NCBI RefSeq assembly: GCF_003573695.1
Contig: NW_020621603.1
Coordinates: 20,137,116-20,201,115 of the forward strand
Direction of reading: 5' to 3'
Source: Papaver somniferum
Lineage: Eukaryota; Streptophyta; Magnoliopsida; Ranunculales; Papaveraceae
DNA: 64,000 nt
Shown: in pieces, positions 24,184 to 34,995 of the stretch
How positions within the stretch are numbered: the first letter of the stretch is position 1
Layout of the letters: the number at the start of each line of letters is the position of its first letter
Made by a program: the position numbers and the translations under genes
Notes under the pieces: model-generated
What the model saw: the letters and a program-made list of their open reading frames with translations, nothing else
Database searches by the model: none
Told to the model about the DNA's origin: nothing

Positions 24184-25676
24184 TCAAGGGTAAACAGGGT
24201 CCTCCAGAGGGACCTCCTCAACATCACCTGTTGGAAAGGGCTCTAAAAAGTGTTTCAATCTCTGACCGTTAACCTTCGAAGAACTACTACCATCCGGTGT
24301 CTCGATCTCAACAGCTGCATGAGGAAAGACAGTGCGAACAATAAAAGGACCCGTCCACCGAGAACGTAACTTCCCAGGGAAAAGATGCAAGCGGGTATCA
24401 TACAGAAGAACTTTTTGACCTGGAGAAAATGACTTCCTTAAAATATTTCTATCATGCACAAGTTTCATTTTATTCTTATACTTCTTCGCACTATCGTAAG
24501 CATCAATACGAATATCGTCCAACTCATTGAGCTGGAGTTTCCTATGGGCTCCTGCCTTGTCAAGAGAAATTTTAGCTGCTTAACAGCCCAATAAGCTCTA
24601 TGTTCTAACTCGACAGGTAAATGACATGCCTTGCCATACACAAGCCGATAAGGAGACATTCCAATGGGGGTCTTAAACGCAGTACGGTAATCCCATAAGG
24701 CATCAGTAAGCCTAGACGACCAGTCTTTCCGGTTAGGATTAACTGTTTTCTCTAATATACGTTTAATCTCCCTTTGGAAACCTCAACCTGACCACTAGAC
24801 TGTGGATGATACGGGGTAGCTACCTTATGTGTAATACAATATTCTTCATCAAAAGCCTAAAAGGTCCATTACAAAAGTGCGACCCACCATCACTAATTAT
24901 AGCTCGCGGTGTACCAAAACGTGTAAGAATATTATTTTTCAAGAAATCAATCACAACCCTATGGTCATTGGTTTTACACGCAACCGCTCAATCCACTTAG
25001 AGACATAGTCTACAGCGACAAGGATGTATAGGTTACCAAAAGAATTAGGAAACAGACCCATAAAGTCAATACCCCACACATCAAAGACCTCGACAACTAA
25101 AATAGGGTTCAAGGGCATCATGTTCCTACGGGAAATGGTTCCTAATTTCTGGCAACGTTCACAAGTAACACAGTAACTGTGGGAGTCTTTAAACAACGAA
25201 GGCCAATAGAATCCACACTGCAATATCTTAGCAGCAGTCTTCTTAGCACTAAAGTGACCCCCACACGCATGATCATGACAAAAGGAAATAATACTGGACT
25301 GGTCACTCTCAGGTATACATCTCCTAATAATCTGGTCTGGACAATACTTAAACAAATAAGGATCATCCCAAAAGAAGTGCTTAACCTCAGCTAAAAATCT
25401 AGAACGCTCTTGTTTACCCCAATGTTGGGGCATTCGACCAGTAACAAGATAGTTCACTATATTCGCATACCAAGGTAATTGGGTAACAAAGAACAATTGT
25501 TCATCAGGAAAGTTGTCCCTTATAGGAAGGGAATCATTAAGGGTATCCACAACAAGTCTAGACAAGTGGTCTGCTACTACATTTTCTGCACCCTTTTTGT
25601 CTCTAATGTCCGGAGAAAACTCTTGTAACAACAGGATCCACCTAATCAATCTAGGTTTCGTATCCTTCTTAGACAA
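24184..25676 (-). pseudogene. Integrase with RNase H tail, Athila element 2
   Basis: From 25676 down: RNase H end ([12 protein letters not shown]), the integrase HHCC finger (HDHACGGHF ... CVTCERCQK), then the core start GIDFMGLF with the first catalytic Asp intact and [10 protein letters not shown], after which the frame breaks near 24951. The middle of the core with the second Asp and the Glu is in broken frames (24950-24660). The C-terminal part resumes at 24659 and 24522, ending [20 protein letters not shown]. Several small indels relative to the intact twin at 31852-32704 make this a pseudogene. Confidence 0.85.
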
Positions 25677-26781
25677 AATATTTCAAAGCAGCATGATCAG
25701 TATATATTACGATCTTAGAACCTAAGAGATAGGGTCTAAACTTGTCTAAGGCAAACACAATGGCTAACAGTTCCTTCTCCGTAGTGGTATAGTTCAACTG
25801 GGCATCATTCAGAGTTTTGCTAGCATAGTAAATTACATGAAGTAACTTGTTTTCTCGCTGACCTAGCACAACACCAATAGCATAATCTGAAGCATCGCAC
25901 ATGATTTCAAAGGGTAGGTTCCAGTTGGGTGCCTGGACTATGGGGGCGGTAGTGAGTAAAGTTTTAAGCTTCTCGAAAGCCTCTAAACAAGCATCATCAA
26001 AGACAAACTTAACATCTTTTGCAAGCAAATTGCAAAGAGGTCTAGAAATCAAGCTAAAATCCTTAATGAATCGACGATAAAAACCAGCATGCCCTAAGAA
26101 TGACCTAATACCTTTTACGGTTTTTGGGACCGGTAAAGTTTTAATAAGGTCAACTTTGGCTCTATCTACCTCTATACCCTTTGAAGATACGATATGCCCT
26201 AGAACAATTCCTGAACGAACCATGAAGTGACATTTCTCCCAATTAAGCACTAAATTCTTTTCCTTACACCTAGTCAAAACTAATGACAAATGATGCAAGC
26301 ACTCATCGAAAGACGAACCAAACACTGAAAAATCATCCATAAAGACCTCTAAGAACCGTTCTACCATGTCAGAAAATATGCTCATCATACAACGCTGAAA
26401 GGTCGCAGGGGCATTACATAGGCCGAAAGGCATGCGTCTATACGCAAAGGTACCAAAGGGACAGGTAAAAGTGGTTTTCTCTTGGTCTTCTGGGGCAATA
26501 GGAACCTGATTATAACCGCAGTATCCATCTAAAAAGCAATAATGGCTACGTCCAGCTAATCTCTCTAGCATTTGGTCGATGAAGGGAAGGGGAAAGTGGT
26601 CCTTCCTAGTGACCTTGTTCAATTTTCTATAGTCAATACAGACACGCCAACTCGTGGTCATTCGGGTTGGGATTAACTCATTGTTATCATTCTGGACTAC
26701 AGTAAATACCGGATTTCTTGGGAACAACCTGAACGGGGCTGACCCACTTACTGTCTGAAATGGGGTAGATAATGCCTGCAT
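25669..26781 (-). pseudogene. Reverse transcriptase and RNase H, Athila element 2
   Basis: An open stretch of 370 codons. RT motifs in order: CIDYRKLN, FPLPFIDQMLERLAG, FLDGYCGYNQVPI, FGLCNAPATFQ, FMDDFSVFG (active site near 26344-26330), GHAGFYRRFIKDF. RNase H follows with MCDASDYAIGVVLGQ, TTTEKELLAIVFAL and YTDHAALKY, all acidic residues present. It overlaps the upstream frame by 95 bp and the downstream one by 8 bp, so frameshifts separate it from both. It is the best-preserved RT in the Athila copies; the product alone might still fold. Confidence 0.88.
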
Positions 26782-28249
26782 CTAACAGCTTCAGAACCTC
26801 GGTTCGAACAACTTCTTTCATATTAGGGTTCAGTCGACGTTGCATCTCCCTAGAAGGTTTGGTGTCACTCTCTAAATAGATATGATGCATACAATCAATA
26901 GGACTTATACCCTTAATGTCTGCTATGGTCCACCCTAAAGCTTCCTTGTTATTCTGAAGGACAGTCACTAGCCTACTTTCCTGATCACTATCCAAGTCGG
27001 ATGCTATAATCACAGGTAAAGTTTCAGAGGGGCCTAAAAACACATACTTCAGGGTATCTGGTAATGGTTTAAGGTCCAACTTGGGAGGCTTTTCCAACGA
27101 AGGAACTAGGGTAGACTCGGGAACGGGTAAAGGTTCGAACTTAGGTTTCCATCCATTACTAGTGTCTAACAAAGGGGTTGAATCTAACAAAGCATTCACC
27201 TCATTAATCACATCATCATCATCAAAATCAATCCCAAAGTGAGCTAGGCATTTCTCTAATGGATCTTCTATCAAAGTGTTTGGTAATGACTCCTCTACTA
27301 AGGTGCCTATCATGTTCACCTCTTCTACGCTCGAGTCGTCCAGTTCCTGGGGTAGCTTACTAATGTGAAAGATGTTCAGCTCAATAGTCATATTACCAAA
27401 AGACAAATTCATAATACCAGTTCGACAGTTAATGATCGCATTGGATGTTGCTAAAAATGGGCGACCTAAAATCACCGGTATCTGGTTCTCTGGGTCAGGG
27501 ACAGGTTGGGTATCTAGGATAACAAAATCCACTGGATAAATAAACTTGTCGACCTCAATAAGAACATCCTCGATCACACCACGAGGAATTTTAACGGACC
27601 TATCAGCTAACTGGAGTGTCATCTGGGTAGGTTTCATCTCACCAAGTCCTAGCTTAAGGTACACATGGTATGGAAGTAAATTCACACTGGCTCCTAAGTC
27701 AAGCAAAGCTTTCTCAACACGGTGTTTACCTATTGTGCAAGAAATGGTAGGGGACCCTGGGTCTTTATACTTAGGAGTAGTGGTATTCTGAATAATGGAA
27801 CTCACGTGACTAGCTAGGAAGGCTTTCTTTTGGACACTAAGCTTACGCTTTCGTGTACACAAATCCTTAAGGAACTTGGCATAAGTCGGAATCTGCTTAA
27901 TCGCATCCGAAAGTGGTAGGTTGATAGTAACCTGCTTAAAAACCTCTAATATATCATTACAGTTGGACTCCCTCTTATTCGGAACTAGAAGCTGGGGAAA
28001 CGGGGGTCTGGGAACAAAGCCGGGCTCAGCAGGACCCTCATTGGTCTCTTTGGAGACTCTATCAGTCTTCTCATTCTCTGGCTCAGAAGGGTGAACTACA
28101 ACATGTTCACTATTAGGCATGGAAACCTTGTTGTCTATCTCTCTACCGCTCCTAAGGGTTTTAATAGCATCTACATGATCAGATGGTCTTTCACCTATTT
28201 CATTAATTCCTCTAGGGTTTGGTTGAGTTTGACTAGGAAACTTACCTCT
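26687..28249 (-). pseudogene. Protease and linker of Athila element 2
   Basis: Open for 477 codons from 28120. Contains the gag-protease junction, a retropepsin-like box ALLDLGASVNLLP (near 27710-27670) and VILGRPFLATSNAI, then an acidic linker, then CMHHIYLES and RLNPNMKEVVRTEVLKLLDAGI, the start of RT. It ends when the frame is lost at VVPKKSGI (26690). A single stop at 28247-28249 separates it from gag in the same frame. DLGAS replaces the usual DTG/DSG, as in Athila element 1. Confidence 0.85.
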
Positions 28250-29284
28250 TTATCTTAAAGACTCATTTATATGACTAACCTGGGTTTTCAACTCGGAAAT
28301 AGCCTGAGAGTTATCCTGACCTATTCTCTTATTTTCTTCTAAACCTTGAGCAACAGATTGCTGAAACTGCATAGTGTTACGAGTTAACAAAGCAAGAGAC
28401 TCTTCTAAACTCATAATCTTCTTATCCGAAGGGTTCTGAAACTGTGCCGGGGCTGAAGGATTCTTAGGATAGACAAAACCTGGGGGAGCTTGAGAGTTAC
28501 TAGACTGACCTTGATTCTGGCCCTTAGACCAAGAAAGGTTGGGATGGTTTCTCCAGCCAGGGTTATAGGTTTCTGAATAAGGGTCAAACTTCTGACGGTT
28601 ATCGAATCTAGTATTGTTATAAATAGCATTGGCTTGCTCTTCAACAGTATGGTCTTCCCAAAAAGGCTCTATTCTACCACTAGTACCACTAGAATGACCT
28701 AATTCCAACGCTTCTAACCTTTTGGCTATGGCTGCTATTTTAGCATCTGACTCATAGGATCCTTCTACCCTATTGACATTTCCTCTACTTAGAAGAATTG
28801 TTTTCTGGGTTTCCCTATTATTTTCCCATTGTTGGGTCTTATTGGCGATTTCATTCAAAAATGCCATCGCCTCATCAACAGTTTTATTCTCAAACCCACC
28901 TGTGCATAAGGACTCAACCATGGTTGTTGTTGAATAATATAAACCCTCGTAGAGGATCAGAACTAACCTAACCTTCTCTAAACCATGATGAGGACATTGA
29001 GATATTAAGTCATTGAACCTTTCTAAATACCTATATAAAGATTCTCCCTCTTGTTGAGCAAAAGTACAAATTTGTGTCCTAATAGACGATGTTTTGTGCC
29101 TTGGGAAAAACTTATGTACAAAGGCAGATGTAAGTTGTTCATAGGTTTCAATTGAATCAGAATCCAAACTATACATCCAAGATTTGGCTTTATCTTTTAA
29201 GGAAAAGGGTAATAACCTAAGTTTCAGTGCATCATCACTAAGGTTTTTAATTTTCAGTGCATCCCCGGCAGCGGCGCCAAAAAT
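28250..29284 (-). pseudogene. gag of Athila element 2, N-terminus deleted
   Basis: Capsid text LPFSLKDKAKSWMYSL, FVHKFFPRHKT, then FNDLISQCPHHGLEKVRLVLILYEG and a C-terminal glutamine-rich region. Coding begins right at the primer site: the frame runs back through the PBS into the LTR (ATG at 29299). The normal leader and the first 100 or more gag residues are missing. No CCHC knuckle is evident in the open stretch. A 12-bp repeat TTTCAGTGCATC at 29222-29233 and 29252-29263 flanks the joint. Product, if made, would lack the gag N-terminus. Confidence 0.8.
29262..29279 (-). other. tRNA-Asp-type primer-binding site, Athila element 2
   Basis: Minus-strand TGGCGCCGCTGCCGGGGA matches the complement of the plant tRNA-Asp 3' end at 17 of 18 positions, the primer reported for Athila. 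Confidence 0.82.
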
Positions 29285-30813
29285 TGATGGTATTTTCAAT
29301 GATGTTGTAGTAAAGAGTTCGTTGAGGCTTGTGAAGGCAATGAATTATAGACTTAATAGAACTTAAAAATATAGAAAACTTTACTCAAAATTGATTTTAT
29401 GTGATTGGAAAATAACCAAGACACTAGAATCCACTATTACACATGAATGATGTGAAATATTTCATAACTCTAATTATCCTTTTAATCCTTTATTTCTTAA
29501 TCCACATATAATCAAACATATTCTCAAAAATTAATTGTATCACCTAAGCATAGATTATCTAACCAAAGCATAACCTATCTAATTGAATCACAACTAATGA
29601 AAAAAATTATGTAAACTTTTAAGAACTCTGCAAAAGCAGTGATTAAGTGAATTATAATTAAATATTAGAGAAAATGAAATAGTTACCCATTGTTCATGTG
29701 TGAATAACTTCATCCATTGCCTTGGTTACGAGAGAATTAGCCGCTCATCATGTTGGAAACACGCTCAAAAGTTGATTTCATTTATGCTCAAAGGGTTACA
29801 AATGATGAATAAGGGAGAATTATAATAAAAATCGGGTTTTCACGCTTATAACTGTTGCAAAAACCGTTACAAAGAGCCGTTACCGTTGTTGTTTCGTTTT
29901 TAAGTCCTCCTGTAAACTGCGACCCACAGAATGAGTTGTTGTCACTATTCAAAAACGACTGCTGGTGCAGGTCCGTTCTTCGTGTTCTTCAGTTTTGCAG
30001 CAGCAGAAATGGCAGCTCTGCAAACTTGATTTTTCGCTCTGTGGTGCTCTTTTTCTCTCCCAATCTATCCGTCTCCCTTCTCTATGATCCCCTCACCCTA
30101 TATATACTCAACAGCAGCAAAATATCACGCCATAACTCTCACAAATTTTCATTAAACTCGGCAGTGAAGAAAAATATTCTGGGAATATTTTCTTCCCTGT
30201 TTTAGCTTCTCACGTGTTTCTACAGCTGCAAAATCTCCTCATTTATCTTCTTCACGGTCCATAGTAATGCTAGAGTCATCATACATGAGCAGAACACGCA
30301 TAAATCTTCTAAAACCCGTGAACTATTCTTCTCATGCACGGGCTGCCCTGATTCCTTGTCACGGATTTTCCAGCCAAATTTGATCGGAACAAACACCCAT
30401 ACCAGCTCTTTTATGACATATCACAACTACCCATGAATTTTCAGCCCTTTAGTCCACCTAGAACATCTTCAAATTTCGATCGAAACATTCTTTGAGAGCT
30501 GCCACATTTTTCCCGCCTATTTTTAAGTTTCAAATGAAGAAGATGGTGTCCCCCTAACCAGCTGTGGGGTGCGAATAGCAGCTGCCTTTTTGGGGGTGCC
30601 CCTTAGTAATTGAGATGCCCCTTAACCAAATCTGGGCTCTGTATAGCAAGTGTCCTCCGGGGGTGTTCCAAGTGATTTTTCGATCCGATTTTTCCAACAA
30701 TATTTATTTTCCAAAAATACCTAAAAATACACAAAACACCATAATAAGGACGAAAACGAGTACCAACAATACGAAACATTGAGGACAAATTAGACACATA
30801 AATGCGTCTATAA
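29285..30813 (-). repeat. Central LTR of the Athila element 2 tandem
   Basis: 1529 bp, the 5' LTR of the full unit and at the same time the 3' LTR of the truncated unit to its right, since a polypurine tract follows at 30814. The terminal CA is changed to AA (TCTATAA). Confidence 0.87.
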
Positions 30814-31851
30814 AATACCCCCAAACTTATTATTTTCTAGTCCTCGAGCAAAACTAATAAAAAATAAATAAAACCGAGTTAATCTCGTGAGGGTTTACCA
30901 GAGGTGTGCCCACAAAACCATTACTCCAGACCCTAGCTATCTATGCAGAACCTTGGAAGGCACTAAAGAATCTCCTTGGTTGGCATACTTATTGACTATA
31001 GGAAGAAGTACACTGATGCGAAATTCCAATTGTTGTACACGAGTTTGCACTCAAGCATACTAAAATTCATATAAACTGACAGAGCTCTACTCAGATAGTT
31101 TTTGGACATCATAAACCGGAGTCAACCAATCACATGGATAGATTAAGAAGATGGATGTAGAGAAAAATGTGGATGATGTTGACTAAGGTGAACCTATCCT
31201 AATGGACTGAGATACTGGTCTGGACTAATATCAACACACTGGAAAATACAAGGGAACCACTGGTCGATAATCCTAACTTTAGGTCAACTCAGCTGGCATA
31301 TACAAGGGTACCAGTGGTCGACTTATTGTATTTATTCCGGTTGGTCTGGTGGTCTGGTCTCAATTTTCTTCTTTCATCTCAGTCACTCTATTTCACCCTA
31401 GTAATGGTAAAAAGAAAAAAAAGAAATTGATCAGGATTCTTTCGATGTTTCCATCACGAGGATATGGCGAAACTACTATGTTTTCTTTTCTAACACCTGA
31501 GCTCTGTGCTTTTATGAATAGACTCTTCTAGATGTTTCCATCTAATCATATTGGTTCCTCAACTCCTACAATCAAAATGTTCCCATCCACTTAGATCGGT
31601 TAATGCCAACCTTAATAAACATAAATTTCTAGGCTCTGGAGTTTATTTATTGCAACTAAAAGCTAACAAAAAGTTTCTTCCCCATCCCCAAACTTAAATC
31701 TAATATTGTCCTCAATGTTTCTAATGAAAGAGCAATACCAAAAAGTAAAGTAACATGAGGAATCAGTAAAGAGAGAAGTCGGAAAGATAGTACCTGGGTG
31801 AAGAGAGAAATCAAAAACTAATATACAACATACAATCGCCTCGATGGTCAA
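30814..31851 (-). other. Second copy of Athila element 2 polypurine tract and spacer
   Basis: Near-identical repeat of 23148-24183, with scattered substitutions and small indels. No gene. Confidence 0.8.
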
Positions 31852-32704
31852 TCAAGGGTAAACAGGGTCCTCCAGAGGGACCTCCTCAAAATCACCTGTT
31901 GGAAAGGGCTCTAAAAAGGGTTTCAATCTCTGACCGTTAACCTTCGAAGAACTACTACCATCCGGTGTCTCGATCTCAACAGCTGCATGAGGAAAGACAG
32001 TGCGAACAATAAAAGGACCCGTCCACCGAGAACGTAACTTCCCAGGGAAAAGATGCAAGAGGGTATCATACATAAGAAATTTTTGACCTCGAGAAAATGA
32101 CTTCCTTAAAATATTTCTATCATGCACAAGTTTCATTTTGTTCTTATACTCCTTCGCACTATCGTAAGCATCAATACGAATCTCGTCCAACTCATTGAGC
32201 TGGAGTTTCCTATGGGCTCCTGCCTTGTCAAGAGAAAAGTTTAGCTGCTTAACATCCCAATAAGCTCTATTTTCTAACTCGACAGGTAAATGACATGCCT
32301 TGCCATACACAAGCCGATAAGAAGACATTCCAATGGGGGTCTTAAACGCAGTACGGTAAGCCCATAAGGCATTAGTAAGCCTAGACGACCAATCTTTCCG
32401 ATTAGGATTAACTGTTTTCTCTAATATACGTTTTATCTCCCTATTGGAAACCTCAACCTGACCACTAGTCTGTGGAAGATACGGGGTAGCTACCTTATGT
32501 GTAATACCATATTTCTTCATCAAAAGCCTAAAAGGTCCATTACAAAAGTGCGACCCACCATCACTAATTATAGATCGCGGGGTACCGAAACGTGAAAGAA
32601 TATTATTTTTCAAGAAATCAATCACAACCCTATGGTCATTGATTTTACACGCAACCGCCTCAATCCACTTAGAGACATAGTCTACAGCGATAAGGATGTA
32701 TAGG
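31852..32704 (-). pseudogene. Integrase core and C-terminus, truncated Athila element 2 copy
   Basis: Open for about 284 codons. Contains [27 protein letters not shown] (second catalytic Asp), [19 protein letters not shown] (catalytic Glu), [14 protein letters not shown], and the C-terminal [21 protein letters not shown] ending in LEDPVYP. The 5' end is cut at 32704, before the first catalytic Asp, by a deletion that joins it to the chromovirus LTR. It keeps the frame that its twin at 24184-25030 has lost. Confidence 0.85.
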
Positions 32705-33749
32705 ACCAACCTAATTGAGTTAGTAACTCTTAGATATGCTAAAGATAGATAATAATAAGGTGTAGAACCACAAATGGGCTTAAAACCATTAGATATACTT
32801 GTATGATTCTTGTGTGAGACATTTTGGCTAGATACTTAGACTTCTTTTATGATTAACAATTAGTTATTAACAATGATCGATTCAAAGGATGAACTAGTGG
32901 ATCGTGGATCTCGAGGTAGGCGTGGCTTGTCATCAAAAGAGGTGTAAATACTTTTAACTCTTTTGAAACCATTGTTTGTTTCTTTTACAAAAGTTTATGT
33001 TTAACAAACTCATGCATTGTCTTTTCGTGCTTTTCATGCATTGTTTAATTTGTGTTATGATTGTTCTGTTGATTCTTTGAATCTTTCCATGAATTGGAAA
33101 GGGCTTGTAATGTTTGTCGTCATTACGAATTGTTATGGAAAATGAGAATTTCCACGTGTGGTATATAGGATACGCTCCTTCATATTTATATCTACATGAA
33201 TCCAGCTTTTATACTTATTAGGTGTGGAACAACCCGGCATCAATATAGCTATGTAGGTGTGGAAAAACCCGGCATCACTATTATATATTCTTTGAAGAAG
33301 GAGTTTGTCCATATACTTTGTTTGTGCATTTCCAGTGACTTGGTCACTTTGATGTTTGGGAAAACATGAATTGCTTTCCAAATCTTGCTCATGATTTCTT
33401 TAAAGTAAAATGTTATTCCTGCGGGGCACCCCTTTTAGGGATGATGTGCTCACCCATTCCCACTTTCAGTTTCAGAGACAGATCAAAGTTGCGCAGCGGA
33501 AGCTTTGTAGCGTTGAGTTTTCTGTTATGTTTATTATGTTGTATATTCTATTTGCAAACCAAATGACTATTGTATATGTATCATTTGAGAGGAATTCTTA
33601 TTTATATATTTCTGAGCGGGGTTAGTCTTTGGGTTAAGCTTTATAGCAGATTTCTTAATTGAATGTTAAGTAAATGTTTTAGATTCTTAGTGCCTCTTTA
33701 TTTAGTTAATCTCTTGGATTAGTCAGCTGCTAGCTTAGGGGGCGCTACA
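32705..33749 (+). repeat. Chromovirus-like LTR, right part
   Basis: Continuation of the LTR that starts at 14424. It contains GGGCACCCCTTTTAGGGATG near 33423 and ends at the GGATG duplication. Two copies of a 38-bp word (TAGGTGTGGAACAACCCGGC) lie in tandem at 33219-33284. Frames at 33366-33625 are not supported as genes. Confidence 0.65.
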
Positions 33750-33754
33750 GGATG

Positions 33755-34392
33755 ATAACGCCCAGATGGTTCACCGTACTAAACCACGTGTTTTCCTAGA
33801 ATCGGTGCCAGACGAATAATGCAATTGGTGTGTGCACGTGTATTTTTTTACAAAAATAAAATAAAATAGATATACACAAAAAGGAAATAAAAACTAAAAA
33901 ATAATAAAATTTGGGTTTTGTTACTTACCTCTTTTGGTAGGTAATTCCATAATAAATATAGAATATTACCTGCACAATAAAAACAAGGAAAATACCCAAG
34001 TAAAATCAAAGAAAATAAAATTAAATAAAACAAAAACTAAACTAAAACGGGCACCTAGCTCAGCTGGTCATCCTCGTTCCCCAAAAGTTTCATGCGTTCC
34101 AGGAGGTCCCAGGTTCGAGTCCACAATGGCGTAATATTGCAGAAATTAACATGGAAGGTAGAGTTAGTTTTCCCCCTTGTGACACAATCTCAGCCCCCAT
34201 CCGTTTCGGCTCCTTTGGCTAGGTTACCCATGAGGCTCGCTAGTAGGCTAGCACAACAACCTGTTCAATTAATGTAGTATTTTGTCGTTGGAGCTTAGCT
34301 TGTTAGGCTTCCAACTAGTTTCATGTAATAATAGTTATCCAATAATATAATAATTTAAAAAAAAAAAATCTAAAACCTAACCTAAAGGCAAG
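33755..34392 (-). other. Leader of Athila element 1, LTR-proximal part, with SINE
   Basis: AT-rich leader between primer site and the chromovirus insertion. A SINE occupies 34049-34369. The rest holds no gene. Confidence 0.65.
34049..34369 (+). mobile_element. tRNA-derived SINE with intact pol III promoter boxes
   Basis: Head GGGCACCTAGCTCAGCTGG includes a perfect A box TAGCTCAGCTGG (34056-34067). A B box GGTTCGAGTCC follows at 34112-34122, the spacing of a tRNA gene. The body is about 200 bp and the tail is a run of 12 A (34357-34368). A 7-bp duplication CTAAAAC flanks it (34042-34048, 34370-34376). Not a tRNA gene: no acceptor-stem closure or CCA context and a long 3' body. Depends on a LINE for movement. 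Family name not assigned. Confidence 0.8.
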
Positions 34393-34410
34393 TCCGCGTC
34401 GGCGGCGCCA
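34393..34410 (-). other. Primer-binding site, Athila element 1
   Basis: Minus-strand TGGCGCCGCCGACGCGGA lies five bases inside the 5' LTR and resembles the tRNA-Asp site with several mismatches. Confidence 0.7.
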
Positions 34411-34415
34411 AAAAC

Positions 34416-34995
34416 TGATGTAGTTTTGAAGTGTGGTAAGAAAGGGATTCGATTCTCGGACTTTCTAATGAAAGAAAAACTAATGAAAGAAAAACTAATT
34501 AACTTGGATAACTTTGTTTTTTTGGTAAATCAAGGAGAGATAATTGTAGGGTTTTGGATTCCACTACTTCCAATATTGTAAACTCAATAACAATTTCTTT
34601 GACAAAATACTCCTACTTCACTCAAAACAGTTTCGAACCCAATCTCATGCTTTGGAAAATATAATCGTTACAATTTCTTTTTTTTATGACTCTCGTCACT
34701 ATTCTACGTCCTAATTTTCCTTCGCTTATAAAAGAACGATATCTAAACTACCCAAAACAATTTTCACGAAGCATATAAAGAAGAGAAAATTTTTAATAAT
34801 TTAAAAAGCACAATGTTGGAGTATTTTTGTCAAAGAAAATAATTACTAAAAATTACGCATCAAAAATAGCTTCTTCCAAAACCCTAGAAAAGAGATTTAG
34901 CTACTCATGGATCGAAAATTGAAGAAAACTTGATTAATCATTGTATTCAAAAAGATATAAATATGCTTACAACGATTTTTTGTCGCTAAAGGTAT
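34416..34995 (-). repeat. 5' LTR of Athila element 1, inner part
   Basis: Matches 5975 to about 6560 of the 3' LTR; interrupted by the minus-strand copia element. The rest is at 39848-41315. The junction near 34996 is approximate. Confidence 0.85.

Larger units (their letters stand above)
21623..32704 (-). mobile_element. Athila-like element 2 (family B), tandem LTR-internal-LTR-partial internal
   Basis: Minus-strand units: 3' LTR 21623-23147, internal 23148-29284, LTR 29285-30813, then a second internal segment 30814-32704 that repeats 23148 to about 25034 and stops abruptly. So one full element shares its 5' LTR with a second, 5'-truncated copy. The left flank is GAAGC (21618-21622); no right partner is visible because the right side is deleted. 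By eye the two LTRs differ at about 4% in their first 330 bp. This block is inserted in Tat element 1. Confidence 0.85.
14424..33749 (+). mobile_element. Chromovirus-like solo LTR, split by nested Tat and Athila elements
   Basis: LTR text starts TGTAAGGACCCTCAATCTCG at 14424 and ends GGGGGCGCTACA at 33749, flanked by perfect GGATG duplications (14419-14423, 33750-33754). Its left part is 14424-15862 and right part about 32705-33749, 2.5 kb in total, with everything between being later insertions. The right part has text I associate with Tekay/Del-type chromovirus LTRs (GGGATGATGTGCTCACCCAT). No internal region is present, so it is solo. Assignment to chromoviruses is by recall and moderate; the boundaries are well supported. 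Confidence 0.72.

Noticed and set aside
22194..30205. Twin 116-codon frames at 22194-22544 and 29855-30205 as a conserved gene
   Set aside because: They are the same position in two LTRs of one element, so similarity comes from LTR identity and not from protein constraint.
33366..33625. Two overlapping plus-strand frames after the Athila tandem
   Set aside because: The stretch belongs to a chromovirus-like LTR end; frames have no domain.
34051..34125. A tRNA gene (A and B boxes present)
   Set aside because: No closing acceptor stem; a 200-bp body, poly-A tail and target duplication show a SINE.
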